Below are positions 54,248 to 64,000 of a stretch of DNA of 64,000 bases, piece by piece. The stretch comes from Strigops habroptila. Its lineage: Eukaryota > Chordata > Aves > Psittaciformes > Psittacidae. The position numbers were made by a program, and so were the translations under genes. The notes beneath the pieces are model-generated. The model was not told where the DNA came from, made no database searches, and saw only the letters and a program-made list of their open reading frames with translations. The stretch lies in the NCBI RefSeq assembly GCF_004027225.2, contig NC_044278.2, positions 100,122,743 through 100,186,742 on the forward strand. The letters are read 5' to 3'. The number at the start of each line of letters is the position of its first letter. Within the stretch, counting starts at the first letter, position 1.

Positions 54248-54394
54248 ATCCAACCAGAAAAAGGATCTGAATGGCCAGACTCTATGTCATGTCTTATGAA
54301 GAAACTGGAACAGTTAAACTTGGATATTGAAGAAGCTCTGAGTGCTAGGTCTTCTCCCTCCAGTACTCCTTCTACCAAAAGGCACAAGCAACGG
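54248..54394 (+). CDS. Second coding exon (49 codons) of the unidentified gene
   Basis: It is bounded by TTTTAG (54242-54247) and CGG|GTAAGA (donor from 54395), with phase 0 at both ends. The exon reads IQPEKGSEWPDSMSC, then MKKLEQLNLDIEEALSA, which has the heptad-like spacing of an amphipathic helix, then a Ser/Thr/Pro stretch and the basic end TKRHKQR. It joins the first exon without a frame change. At 147 bp it is symmetric, so it could be skipped without breaking the frame. The helix may be a short coiled-coil or partner-binding segment and the SSPSSTPST stretch a phosphorylation region; both are inference. The family is not recognised. Confidence 0.72.
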
Positions 54395-55673
54395 GTAAGA
54401 ATGTGTGTGTCGTGTGATACATTTTATAATGTTTAGTTATCAGAAGTTCATCCAGCCATGGTTTTCAGATCTGGTGGCGTTTCTGAATAGGCTGAGGAGC
54501 TCAGGTTCAAGGGTGAAGTAGGTTAGTTTTCTCCCATTAAGAACAAAATACCTGATTTCATTAGACAGCTAAAGGCCAAATAACCGGAAATGTCATAGAA
54601 TGAAAATTTCTGTCAATATGGCTTAAAATCATTAAGCACCTTTTTTGGTTCATTTGATAGTTTTTCAGGATAGAATATTGTTCATTTAAAGTTTCACTGC
54701 TAGCCTATTTATACTTGTTATGTTTATTTAAGGACATAACAGCAAGAGAAACACTATCTTCATTAAGAGGTCAACTTATATTTTTGTTTCTTTACTTTAT
54801 CTGGGTATTTGATTTAGAGCATTCCTTCAGTTTAGAGTATTTTGTGTGTCATCAGTTGATAATACAGTTTCCTAAGCTTTTATTTTGAGGGTAAATGGGA
54901 TTAAGGAGCAGTGATATTGTTTTAGTAACTTTTGAATGAGCAAGTTTTTTTATAGAAACAGGTAACTGGAGAGAGAACAGTGTGAAAAGTAGGAGTGTTT
55001 GTTCTCTGCTTTAGGCTATGATTAAAGTCAGTTCTTAAGATAAGTCGTTTGGCTTTGCAGCCTGAATGTTAATGCTAGCTTGAAATTTCCTGGAAGGTGA
55101 GCTTGTTTGAATGCTTTTGCTGTCGCTGCTGTTTCAATGCTGCTTTATTTTGTAAAAGTAAACTCTTTTAAGTAAATATCTGTGTGGATCACAGCGTAGA
55201 TGTTCATGTTTCCCAAGGTGTGATATTCAGAAACTTGCATCGAGGTGGTGTGCTTTGCAGTATGCATCTTCATATTCTACAGAGTGGCTGTGACTGTCTC
55301 TCAGTTCTTTCTTATGGTACATGTCAGCAAGTCAGAACCAGCTCTGGCCAACTGAATTGATCTCATCACTGACTTGTCTGTTAACTGACAGTGTTCTGTC
55401 TTCTTGTAGGAGACTGCTCAATGTCTTGTCGAAGTACAGTGGCGGTATAGTCTGCTTTCCTACTTGAAAGTAAAATCCAAGCCATCAGAGTTTAATCACT
55501 TCCCGTTGTGAGGCAATCTGGTTTTGGTAACCAGTGATCCAAACACTTGTGATTTTATGGCTGTGCCTATTCTCTACTAAGACAAAATTATGGTTTGTCT
55601 AGGCATCATTCTTTTTCCATGATGACTTGAACATCATTGGGCATTTGACTTCAAATCCATTACTGGAGCATTT

Positions 55674-55697
55674 GATGAATGTAATGATGAATGTAAC
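55674..55697. repeat. 12-bp tandem duplication
   Basis: GATGAATGTAAT is followed directly by GATGAATGTAAC: 11 of 12 bases are identical. Confidence 0.85.
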
Positions 55698-57119
55698 ATG
55701 TAGACGTCAAAACAAATCTAAATAGGCAATGTTTTCAAATGTCTTTTGATACATGAGAACAACATCATCAAATGTGGTTGTGTAGAGAATGCCAGCACGA
55801 GCATCCACTTGCACCAGCTTGCACTTCTCTTACTGATGCCTACTGGCAAGACACCTTCTGAGTGCAGAGGCCAGGACTTTAGGTGCAGCCTTCTTCCTGG
55901 GACATAACCCCTACCAAAAACTTGTGCTAGTGATAGAGCTGGTCATGCTTAGTATGCTGATGAAACCTACCTTCAAGCCAGTCTCACTGGTCTTGGCACA
56001 CTCATTTCCCTTACCAATAGTTGCGTCTGTTTGGATCAGTCCAAAAAGATTTCAAGGATGCTTCTAACATCAATGCCAACATTACCATTTTTGTTAATAT
56101 GATACTTGAGCAGTTACAGTCCCTTTTGTCAGGTCACATCTTCCCACACTGAAGCAGGAGAGTTTGCTTCATTTTAATTGGCTATGGACAGGCAAATGTG
56201 AATCAGCCACATTCTTATTGTGGCCTTATTTGGCACACTGGAAATGTTTTTTAAACCTCTGAGAGCCAATATCACTACAGGAGCTGGAGAGGTCATTAGA
56301 CATGAAGTTGTCAACAAGATCAGCGTAAGGAAAGAGTCAGGGACAATCTGTTGCGGAGCTGAGGGTGAGACACTGTTTGCTGTCTCCTGCAAAAAGATCA
56401 CAAAAGGTATTTGTAGGACAAGGGAATCATCTGCCCTAATTTAAACATTTAAGAATAATTTGCCTCAAGACAGATTGATCTTAGTCTTATATAGTCAAAG
56501 AAGAGAAATACGTCCTCCTAAATTCCTCTGTGCATTTGCTGTGAAGACATAGATTTTGCAAATCTTAAAATGACAGTTGCCCTGGAAAAAATGAACAAAT
56601 TCTTGTTTTCATACAAGTTGTATGAGTAATCTATCTTCTATTAATTCATCCGATTTGGTCCATATTTCTTATTATAGCTTGTAATTTGTTCCACATATAT
56701 CAAATATTTTATTCTTGTCGCTCCTAATGAAACTTGAATAGGAGGAAGACCTATCTTAGACATATGTTTACTAGTAACTGTAAATTTGGCTTCTATAAAA
56801 TGATGAGCCACTTATGGGTTCTTCATATGTTTTTATCCTATTTTGATTATATGAACTTGGAACTGATGCAAGAAATTGTAATTTTAAAGGATTTTGGGTG
56901 AAGTCCTCATAGACGCAAGGCCAGCTTGTAGGCCCAAAGTCTCTGAAGTATGAGTGGCAACATGTTTGTTGGAGCTGTTGCACTGAAAATTGGTCTCTTA
57001 AGGGTGTAGGCAATTTCTAGCAGATGGCAGAGTATTTATTGCTTATGGCGAATGCTGTGTCTCAGAAATATATTTTGTAATATAATCGCTAGGTTGAACC
57101 AGGTCATTTTCTACTGAAG

Positions 57120-57143
57120 GATTTTTCATCTGATTTTTCATCT
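57120..57143. repeat. Exact 12-bp tandem duplication
   Basis: GATTTTTCATCT occurs twice, head to tail, without mismatch. Confidence 0.9.
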
Positions 57144-58897
57144 GGAAGTAACTCTTCGATATTTTGTTGATATTTCAATTTTTCTGTTGCACAGGTATCT
57201 TATTAATAATACTCAATTGAACAAAAGTTTCACAGGAAGAAGACTAAATATTTGCTAATGAAAATAGACTGGGTGAATAAATGTTATGGGACTAACTGGG
57301 TGGGAGTAGGGGGTCTTGCAGTATTTTGGTGAATAAATTTAAGGTGTTCTCTAAAAAGTAGTAACTTAATGGTAGACGGTGGCCTGTCTTTACATCTGTG
57401 TAAACTGCAAGTTACAGCCAGTCAGTTTTTTATTGGGAAATGGCATGGGGCAGTAGCACTGGCTGATCCAGAAAAGATATTAAAAACAATTACCTGTCAT
57501 TGAATTATTTTCTGAAACATTCTGTCACCAACGCTATAAATACATGATTTAAGAACAAAAAAACTGGGCTATCTGAATGGACTAACAGCAAAACTGCTGG
57601 ATTTGGAAAACTGCAATTAACAGTGCTGCTCCTCTGAAACATATACCTTTACTATGAAAAAAAGTCTTTCATAGCAATATAGAAAGAGGTATTTTGTAAA
57701 TGACACAAGAGAGATAAAACACTTGCTGTAAACAGCGTGTTTCCCTGTTGTGTAACGTCTGCTTCATTGCCATTTGATGTCTAGTACTCAGTTTCAGTAC
57801 AGAAGAAACAGCAGATCTGAAGAGTGAGAATCATGTTTTTCGGTTTTAGTCCTTTATCGTTCATGGATAGTGACAGAAAAATCCTGTTTGATTATAATTA
57901 CCCCATCTTATATTAGAGATAGGATTTTCATTGAACAAAACTTCAACTTACTTACACATTCTGTTAATTCTTTGTCAGTAGTATATTATCTTCAAACTTT
58001 TTTGGGCCACATACTGATTCTTTTGTCAGCTTTTCAAAGCCTCCTAATTTTACAGCCCTAAAAATACACTAACTGGGAACTAGGCAGTTGCTGTTAAAGA
58101 CCAGCAGCAAATTCATCCTCTTGTGAAGGGGAGCAGCCAGCAAATCGGCTGATTTTGATTGATTGTACCCAACAGCTTGGGACTGCTCTGCAGTGTACCT
58201 ATGATCCTGATTCCCTGATTGTTTCCAGCACAGATCATGCTGGATTGCAGCATGGGTTGCTCCTTACTTGCACACCTTATTGTTATTTTGAGGCAAACCA
58301 GGATATGTGGCAGAATGCTGTGCAGTTGGTCTCTTCCTGGCATTCCGTACCCATCAGTATGGTTGGGTTACATGTGGGCCTGGAGTTAGGGCATGCATCC
58401 TTTAAAAAAATAGTGTGGGAGTGGAGCAGTTAAGTGAGATCTTGCAAGGTTTGGGGAGGAAAGAAAAGTGGGTTTGGAAAGTTCAGAGTCTGTAATTTGA
58501 AAATGGGAATTTGCTGGGTCTCTGTTTAAGCTAGAAAAATGAACCTAAAATGAAGTAGAAAGATAGTTTTAAACAATTTGAATAAACCCATTTCAATTTC
58601 TAAGGAAGAAGTGATTCAGTTCCTTCATATTTAGGAAAGTGTACCACTGTTTATTAATTCTCCAGTGGTGTATGCTGGCTGTTAAGGAAACCACTTTGCA
58701 TAATATCTTGACTTAGCAAAATGTAAAAATTATGCAGCTGGTGGTTTTAAGACAAAAAGATTGAGACCATATGTTTACCTTACATCAGAGAAAAAAAGCT
58801 TTAAAAAGATAAAATTCCAATGTTTTTATCTTGCAGTTCACATTAAAAATATTTATGACTTACCTTTATTTACAGGGTTTTTAAAATTTTCTTACAG

Positions 58898-59032
58898 TGC
58901 CCTGTTCAAGTGGAGACAGGCTTTTATGGAGATCATCAAGGAAAGGGATCTTGGAAAAATAGAAAAGCAGACTACCACGAACTAGACTGTTTGCCTTACC
59001 CAGTGTCAACTGGAGCACGACCTAAAACTGAT
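58898..59032 (+). CDS. Third coding exon (45 codons) of the unidentified gene
   Basis: The acceptor is TTTTCTTACAG (ending 58897) and the donor is GAT|GTAAGT (from 59033), the full consensus. Phase is 0 on both sides. It reads CPVQVETGFYGDHQGKGSWKN, then RKADYHELDCLPYPVS and TGARPKTD. The sequence is polar with several aromatic and Gly residues and has no recognisable domain. At 135 bp the exon is symmetric. The gene must continue beyond the window: no stop is reached, and I found no convincing further exon before 64000. The next exon should also begin in phase 0. Confidence 0.72.
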
Positions 59033-59570
59033 GTAAGTAGCTACAGCGTATTTACGACATCCTCTGACTCTCAGGTTCAGTAATCTCAAAATTTACTATA
59101 TATCATTAAAACTGTCCTTGTGTTTCTTCAAAGTAATTTGTTCTGCAAATATTGCAGTACATGGAGTGGTTTGGTTTGCAAAACAGGTACAGATAAAGAG
59201 TAAGTCAGTCTTGAGTTAATGAGACTCCAGGGCTGTGGGATTCATGTAATCTGATTTTAGACAACACTAATGAAGACTTCTGCATCTGAACTAGGTACTT
59301 GGATTGCCTTCATAGTCAATGGAAAGAAACAGGCACTTCCAAAGAGTAAATCATCTCATCTGGAAGTATATGTGATGGGTTACAGGCGTCAGAGCCACTA
59401 GTTCATCTTTTTCCTGAATGCTTTAGAATTGGTCTCTTAGAAATTTTAATTTGGCTGTTGGTTATGCCCAATTCAGGATAGATTCCACTCAGCGTTCTCT
59501 ATAAGCAGAAGTGTTCAGCTCTGGAGGTTTAGTTAAGACCTATTTCTAACCAATAATAGCAATATTTATT

Positions 59571-59622
59571 TTGGGAGGGGTTTTTTGTGGTTGGTTTTTG
59601 TTGGGTTGTTTTTGTTTTTTTC
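59571..59622. repeat. T/G-rich low-complexity tract
   Basis: GGGAGGGG followed by T runs separated by G, GG or GGG. It is the complement-type form of the A/C-rich tracts. Confidence 0.75.
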
Positions 59623-59833
59623 TTCACAAAGTGAAAAGCTGTAGATTGCACTTGAAGTCTGCTAAAATCTATCAGAGGATTTTCTGAAAAGGCTTTGATT
59701 CACTTTCTCAATAGCTAAATGTAAGCTATTTTAGGATCAGTGTCTTGATTCCAAAATGCAAATGGGTTTTGCCTCTCAGTTTTAAATAGCTTGGGTGCCA
59801 GAAGTGTCCGTGGTCATCATACGACATAAACAT

Positions 59834-60240
59834 GGCTGCACTGGATTGAATCAAAGATACTCACAGTCCAGTATCCTTTCTTTGGCAGTGGCCAACATTA
59901 GATGCGCAGGGAAGAAGTGTAAGAACAGGGTAAGCAGACAGTAAGCTATCTCAGCTTCCCTCGAAGTATTTATTGTGCAGACACATTGAAACCAGACACT
60001 ATATTGCAGTTTTGTGATTAATAGCTCCCAAGGGTCTTTTTTACCACTAGTTGTATCTTTTGTATTCATTTATTCTTCTCATATTCAAAGCATCTTGTAG
60101 CAGTGAGTTCCAAAGTTTAATTGTGGAGTACGTGAAAAACTACCTATTTCTTCTTGTAAATTTGCTGCTGGATTATTAATTTGGCTGTTATTCTTGTACT
60201 GTGAAAGACTGAATCTTGTAGGAACTAGTGAATACCTGAA
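59834..60240 (-). mobile_element. Old CR1/L3-like LINE 3' remnant
   Basis: On the + strand the segment resembles the antisense of the ancient CR1/L3-type 3' end known from reptiles. It has GCACTGGATTGAATCA followed by AGTCCAGTATCC, GGCAGTGGCCAACATTAGATG, and about 200 bp further on CTTGTAGCAGTGAGTTCC and TTTAATTGTGGAGTACGTG. On the - strand the latter two parts correspond to the conserved '...LWNSLP...' end of the open reading frame. Divergence is high and frames are broken. Recognition is from memory of the family and was not aligned. Confidence 0.55.
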
Positions 60241-60245
60241 TCTGT

Positions 60246-60299
60246 TTTGGTGGGAGGGGTGGGGGGGTGTTGGTTTTTTGTTTGTTTTGGGTTTTTTAG
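60246..60299. repeat. T/G-rich low-complexity tract
   Basis: Runs of G up to seven and T runs up to six. It abuts the old LINE remnant on its - strand 5' side. On the - strand it reads as an A/C-rich tract like those at 15.2 and 39.7 kb. Confidence 0.8.
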
Positions 60300-60539
60300 T
60301 GTGTTTGACTATATTTATTTTAAAAGAAACAACCAATTATTTCTAAACTTTTTTTTCACTTTTAGCAATTAAAAGACATTTTTATTGCTTGATGTCTTTT
60401 CTGTTGTTCCTCCTTGGTGCTATAGTTTGAGTCTGATAGATAAGTTCATCGGAAGCTTTTTCAAATGGATGTACATTGTGTCAGCCAAATCACCCATACC
60501 TGCATGATCGTTCAAAGAACTCAACCTCCAAAAGCCATA

Positions 60540-60790
60540 TTTACATTTTCCTGTTAACCTGTGTTACTATCCATGTGTTTATTCTGTTCTTAGGCATACT
60601 GTGTGGTAATTTCCTGCCATGCATATCAGTCCTACTAGCATCTCTTTCACAAATAGCTTCAGAGCCATTTTCAGATATTGGGATCACATCTGCCATCCTC
60701 CATTCCTCCAATCCCAAAGCCAATAGTTTATTAGCAATAATTACACATCAAGTCAATAGCTTAGCAGTTCTCTTTCTCCTGATGAGGTGC
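60540..60790 (-). mobile_element. Probable old CR1/L3-like reverse transcriptase fragment
   Basis: The - strand frame reads LGLEEWRMADVIPISENG, resembling the conserved EDWRxANVTPIFKKG entry to the CR1/L3 reverse transcriptase fingers. The surrounding + strand text (TTCAGATATTGGGATCACAT, GCCATCCTCCATTCCTCC) fits the antisense of that region. The 136-codon + strand frame at 60476-60886 is then only the antisense shadow of this remnant. In a complete element this region lies far upstream of the 3' end, so this is either a separate insertion or an internally deleted copy continuous with the 59.8 kb remnant. Confidence 0.4.
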
Positions 60791-63700
60791 TTATTTCAAG
60801 TTATCTACACAATTTTGATGAAAGCAAAATCTGTTATATTAAAGGTATCTTTAAAACTGTCATACTGTTCATCTACCAAAGAATGATACACAAGCCACCA
60901 CAAATTCTGTATTTTATTAAATGAGCCTACTGCTGTTAACTGAAATGGAAATTTGAAGGTGGGCTCCACTGGCTTAGTAATTGAAAACATTATTGTCTTT
61001 CCAGTAGCTATTTCCTTTCCTTAGAAAATAAGTTTGCTGTTTTCCATTTCTGAAAAAGCACAAACATTTGTTCTGATTTGTTGCTTGCTCTAGTTGGAAT
61101 AGATAGTAGAATTCACTAAAAAGATATTTGCCAACTTTATTTGTTTTTTACCTCAGCCAAGTGTTCAGGCATGTACAATTATCCTTGCTTAACTGCATTC
61201 CCACTAATACTATGTAAATATTTTTGAAGTGATGTTGCAGTAATGCTGTTGTTTGGCTAGAAGTGTGTGGGAGAGAAGGCAGAGAAAGTAAGTTTGGGGA
61301 GGTTTTATTTTCTGAAGCCTGTACTTCTCTTTTTGCTGAAATTCAGGAAATACTAGTACAATAAGTAGCAGTTCCACAAATCTTTATCAGTACAGTCCAT
61401 GTATTGCAGCAAACGTTTTTGTAATTGTGTGGTAACAGCAGTGTAATGCAGACAGTATTACTGTTGCTTAGGACACCATCTAGTCTAGCAACCTAATGGA
61501 GGCACAGAATTAACTTCAGAAATTAAAGGGCTGTTTTTTCAATTGGCCAGAGCTTTAAATTAGGGTTAAATGTTGAAACTGGGTGTTCACAAATTTCATT
61601 CAGGAAAGCAGATCATTTTACTTCCTTCGAAGTGCTGCTTTTGGTGCATGTGCTCTGTTTCAGTCAAATACAAATAATGTTATGTCTGTCTCCAGGCATG
61701 CAGCCTGCACAAGTCTGTCATGCCTCTCCTATACCCAAATTTTCACTGCTTATTCCTTAAGATACAGACTTTCACATGTATTTTTTTTAAAAAAGGGCAT
61801 GCCAAAATTATTACAGTAAAGGGAATGGATCCAAATGACAAAAGGCCTAATTCCTTCTGTGTCACATTCAAGTTGCATACATTTAAGTCTCATGATCCCT
61901 ACTGGTATAATACATAACTTGGGAGTAACAGAGAGATGAATCAGACCCATTGTGCTTTGATGAGCTCATTTTTGTTCTCTTCCAATTTTTTTATGAGTCA
62001 GGAGGTCAAAAAGAACTTAATCTGTCTGCACTCAAAGGAGCTCATATACCCAGGCATTTAGAGAACCAAGTACTCCATAACTTGCTGAGATTAGCAAATA
62101 TAGTGGAGAAGACCAATGTTAGAAACAGCAGGGATGCTGTAATTCAGGAATAATATGCAGAAAATTATGCAGGACACAGTTGTTCAATTCTCAGTACAAG
62201 GCAGTGACGTTAGCTGCACACTTTCATGGATACCAACTAGGCTGACAGCTTAGAAGGTACAATGAAAGCTTCTTTGGCAAACTAGTCGCAGGAGGTGTTC
62301 TGTTTATATGCCTTTAAAAGATAACTCGTTACAACGTATTGCTAGAATAATAGTGAAAATCATGGGTTTGTGGCAATGATATGTCATGTCACATCTCCCT
62401 TTTCCCTAAAAAGTTGCTTCACTGAAACATTATTTGTGAGGTACTAAAGGAAATGTGTAGCTTAGGTAAGGAAGTCAGGTGCCTGAGACAGACCGCAAAG
62501 TTTCAGCTGACAAATACTGGCATCTGTAAGTCTGTGTCTGCATCATAGAGATTCCATTAATGGAGAGACAAAAGCACTTAACAGCAAGATCCACCTCACC
62601 CTGAAGTAGTTGCCTGAATGTAAGTCACCTGGTTGAAGTGCTTTGTGCTCCCAAAGTGCTGATGTTGGTTGGTTGAATATTTGAAGTAGTCACTGGCTGA
62701 GGCATAGGTGGTTAGAGCTGGGTGAGCTAAATCCCTCCCATGGCGTGTAAGTTACAATCTGGCATTGATAGGCAGTGCGCTGAGCAGAGGAAACTTTGAG
62801 ACCCTAATGGTCGAACTTATGAGTCCAGTACCAAGTGGTGTAAAAACACCATCAGTAAACATCCTCTAGCTCTTGCAGGTAACACAGTAACATCTGCAAT
62901 ATGCACTCTGTGAATCAGTGAGGAAATAGAACTTCATATATTGGTAACAAGGTGGACTTTTTCTTCTATTTGTGGTAAATCTGCTTTTATGTTTTTAGTT
63001 ACAGTTGGTGAACATAGTTTTGATTTCTCGTGCTTTAGTTCCACAAATAGCTTGAGTATATTAAACTGACAGGGCTAAAATTAATCATTTTATAGGTTTG
63101 GGGCTTGTTTTAACCTGGATTCTCAGTCTCCTTCACTCCTCAGCCACATGCATATGTAGGTTGGTGCAAGAGAGGATCAGAGTGGCTGGAGATGAGACAG
63201 GGTGAATTTCTTCTTTCAGCATCGATGCCAGCTTCTGGTAGCTTAAACTGTTGGTGGAACTATAGTTTATTTGTGCTAAGCCACTTGATTCAGAAAATGG
63301 GAAGCAAAGCACTGCCTTTTAACCCACATGACTGAAAGGTGTTTCTGATTTTTTTTAGAAGATATCGTTTATTTATTTTTATTTTTTTTTCTGAGAAATG
63401 CTAGTTGATGCTATAAACAGTGTTTCAGAGTGTAGGTCAGAGGTTCCAGAGATGTCTGATATCTTCTGACATTGTTTAGAAATGTAAAACTAAAAATACT
63501 GTAATCCATGACTATAGTAGTCATTATCTCTCTGTAGACAGTGTGATGCTTGCCTGACCCTCTGACATTATTTGAAGCCAGAGAAATTCAAAAGTAAGAG
63601 CAGCTGAAGGAAAGTCAGAATGGTTGTGTTTCTCATGCACTACTTGTTCAATATTGCTGCCCTTGGACAAGCAGGGATCAGAGATGATTCCATTAGCGAG

Positions 63701-64000
63701 CATGTGTGACAAAGGCTTTTATCAGATAGCTGCCAACGTCCAATGCAGCAAGAAGCTGTAATGTGGCGACAAGTAACATCTTGTATTTCTACTAGGCACT
63801 CTTTTGGAATTTGAGGATCTTAAAGTAGGTACAAACCTTAGGCTGATCCTTTATTTCTCCATGAAATATGTAAGCACATTCTCCATTTTACATCTGAGAT
63901 TAGAAGATAAGTGTATATAACCTAGCTCTGAAATAAGTTTCACATGCTGTTGCTGCTGGATGCAGTCATAAATTTATTGGTTCATGGTACAGGTTACAGC

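Larger units (their letters stand above)
54395..58897 (+). other. 4.5-kb intron between the second and third coding exons
   Basis: Phase 0, from GTAAGA at 54395 to CTTACAG at 58891-58897. It holds two short 12-bp duplications and an unresolved low-confidence region (55.4-56.45 kb). The remainder is unremarkable AT-rich sequence. Confidence 0.65.
59033..64000 (+). other. Start of the next intron, running off the window
   Basis: Apart from old LINE remnants and T/G-rich tracts (listed separately), I see no exon. A tract at 61.98 kb ending in AG is followed in the required phase by a stop within 20 codons, so it is not accepted as the next exon. The stretch 61.1-64.0 kb shows nothing further. 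Confidence 0.55.

Noticed and set aside
60476..60886. 136-codon + strand frame with hydrophobic segments, resembling a small membrane protein
   Set aside because: The - strand of the same DNA resembles a CR1/L3 reverse transcriptase fragment, so this frame is most likely its antisense shadow.
61950..62153. Possible next exon after a T-rich tract at 61.98 kb
   Set aside because: In the phase required by the preceding donor the frame stops within 20 codons. The open frame there is in another phase and begins upstream of the acceptor.
1..64000. tRNA genes, rRNA, CRISPR arrays, endogenous retroviruses
   Set aside because: No B-box (GGTTCGANNCC) context, no rRNA segments, no regularly spaced repeats with unique spacers, and no LTR or retroviral gag, pol or env frames were seen by eye.

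Overview
The window is vertebrate nuclear DNA, almost certainly from a bird. The evidence is several CR1 LINE copies with the avian-type 3' end (tandem ATTCTRTG octamers at 28.25, 34.92, 48.82, 50.60 and 52.41 kb), long AT-rich introns, one compact and very CpG-rich island, and no Alu, B1 or mammalian L1 sequence. There is no bacterial or phage gene organisation. Almost all of the window is intronic or intergenic, and most open frames in it are chance frames.

One protein-coding gene can be supported, on the + strand. It has a large first coding exon (24.3-25.2 kb, with part of the 5' UTR), a 29 kb intron, a 147-bp exon (54.25-54.39 kb), a 4.5 kb intron and a 135-bp exon (58.90-59.03 kb). It continues past the right edge. 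All three splice junctions with known phase are phase 0, and the reading frame runs unbroken through about 340 codons. The protein so far is acidic, Ser/Glu-rich and probably disordered, followed by a short amphipathic helix and a Ser/Thr/Pro-basic tail. I do not recognise the family and give no symbol.

The 29 kb intron contains a CpG island at about 42.0-43.1 kb, with YY1-like and CRE-like motifs. The simplest reading is an internal alternative promoter that would skip the large first coding exon; a separate or antisense transcript is also possible.

Mobile elements: five CR1 pieces, all in + orientation. The largest (47.5-48.8 kb) still has a 412-codon-long open frame but carries a changed catalytic motif (FAND in place of FADD). 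Older CR1/L3-like remnants lie on the - strand at 59.8-60.2 kb and probably 60.5-60.8 kb.

The rest is simple sequence: poly-A, poly-G, TTG and CAAAAA repeats, a recurring class of A/C-rich (or T/G-rich) tracts, several exact short tandem duplications of 8-20 bp, and a few perfect short hairpins. I found no tRNA, rRNA, CRISPR or clearly new biological system. The internal CpG island and the unidentified gene are the items most worth following.
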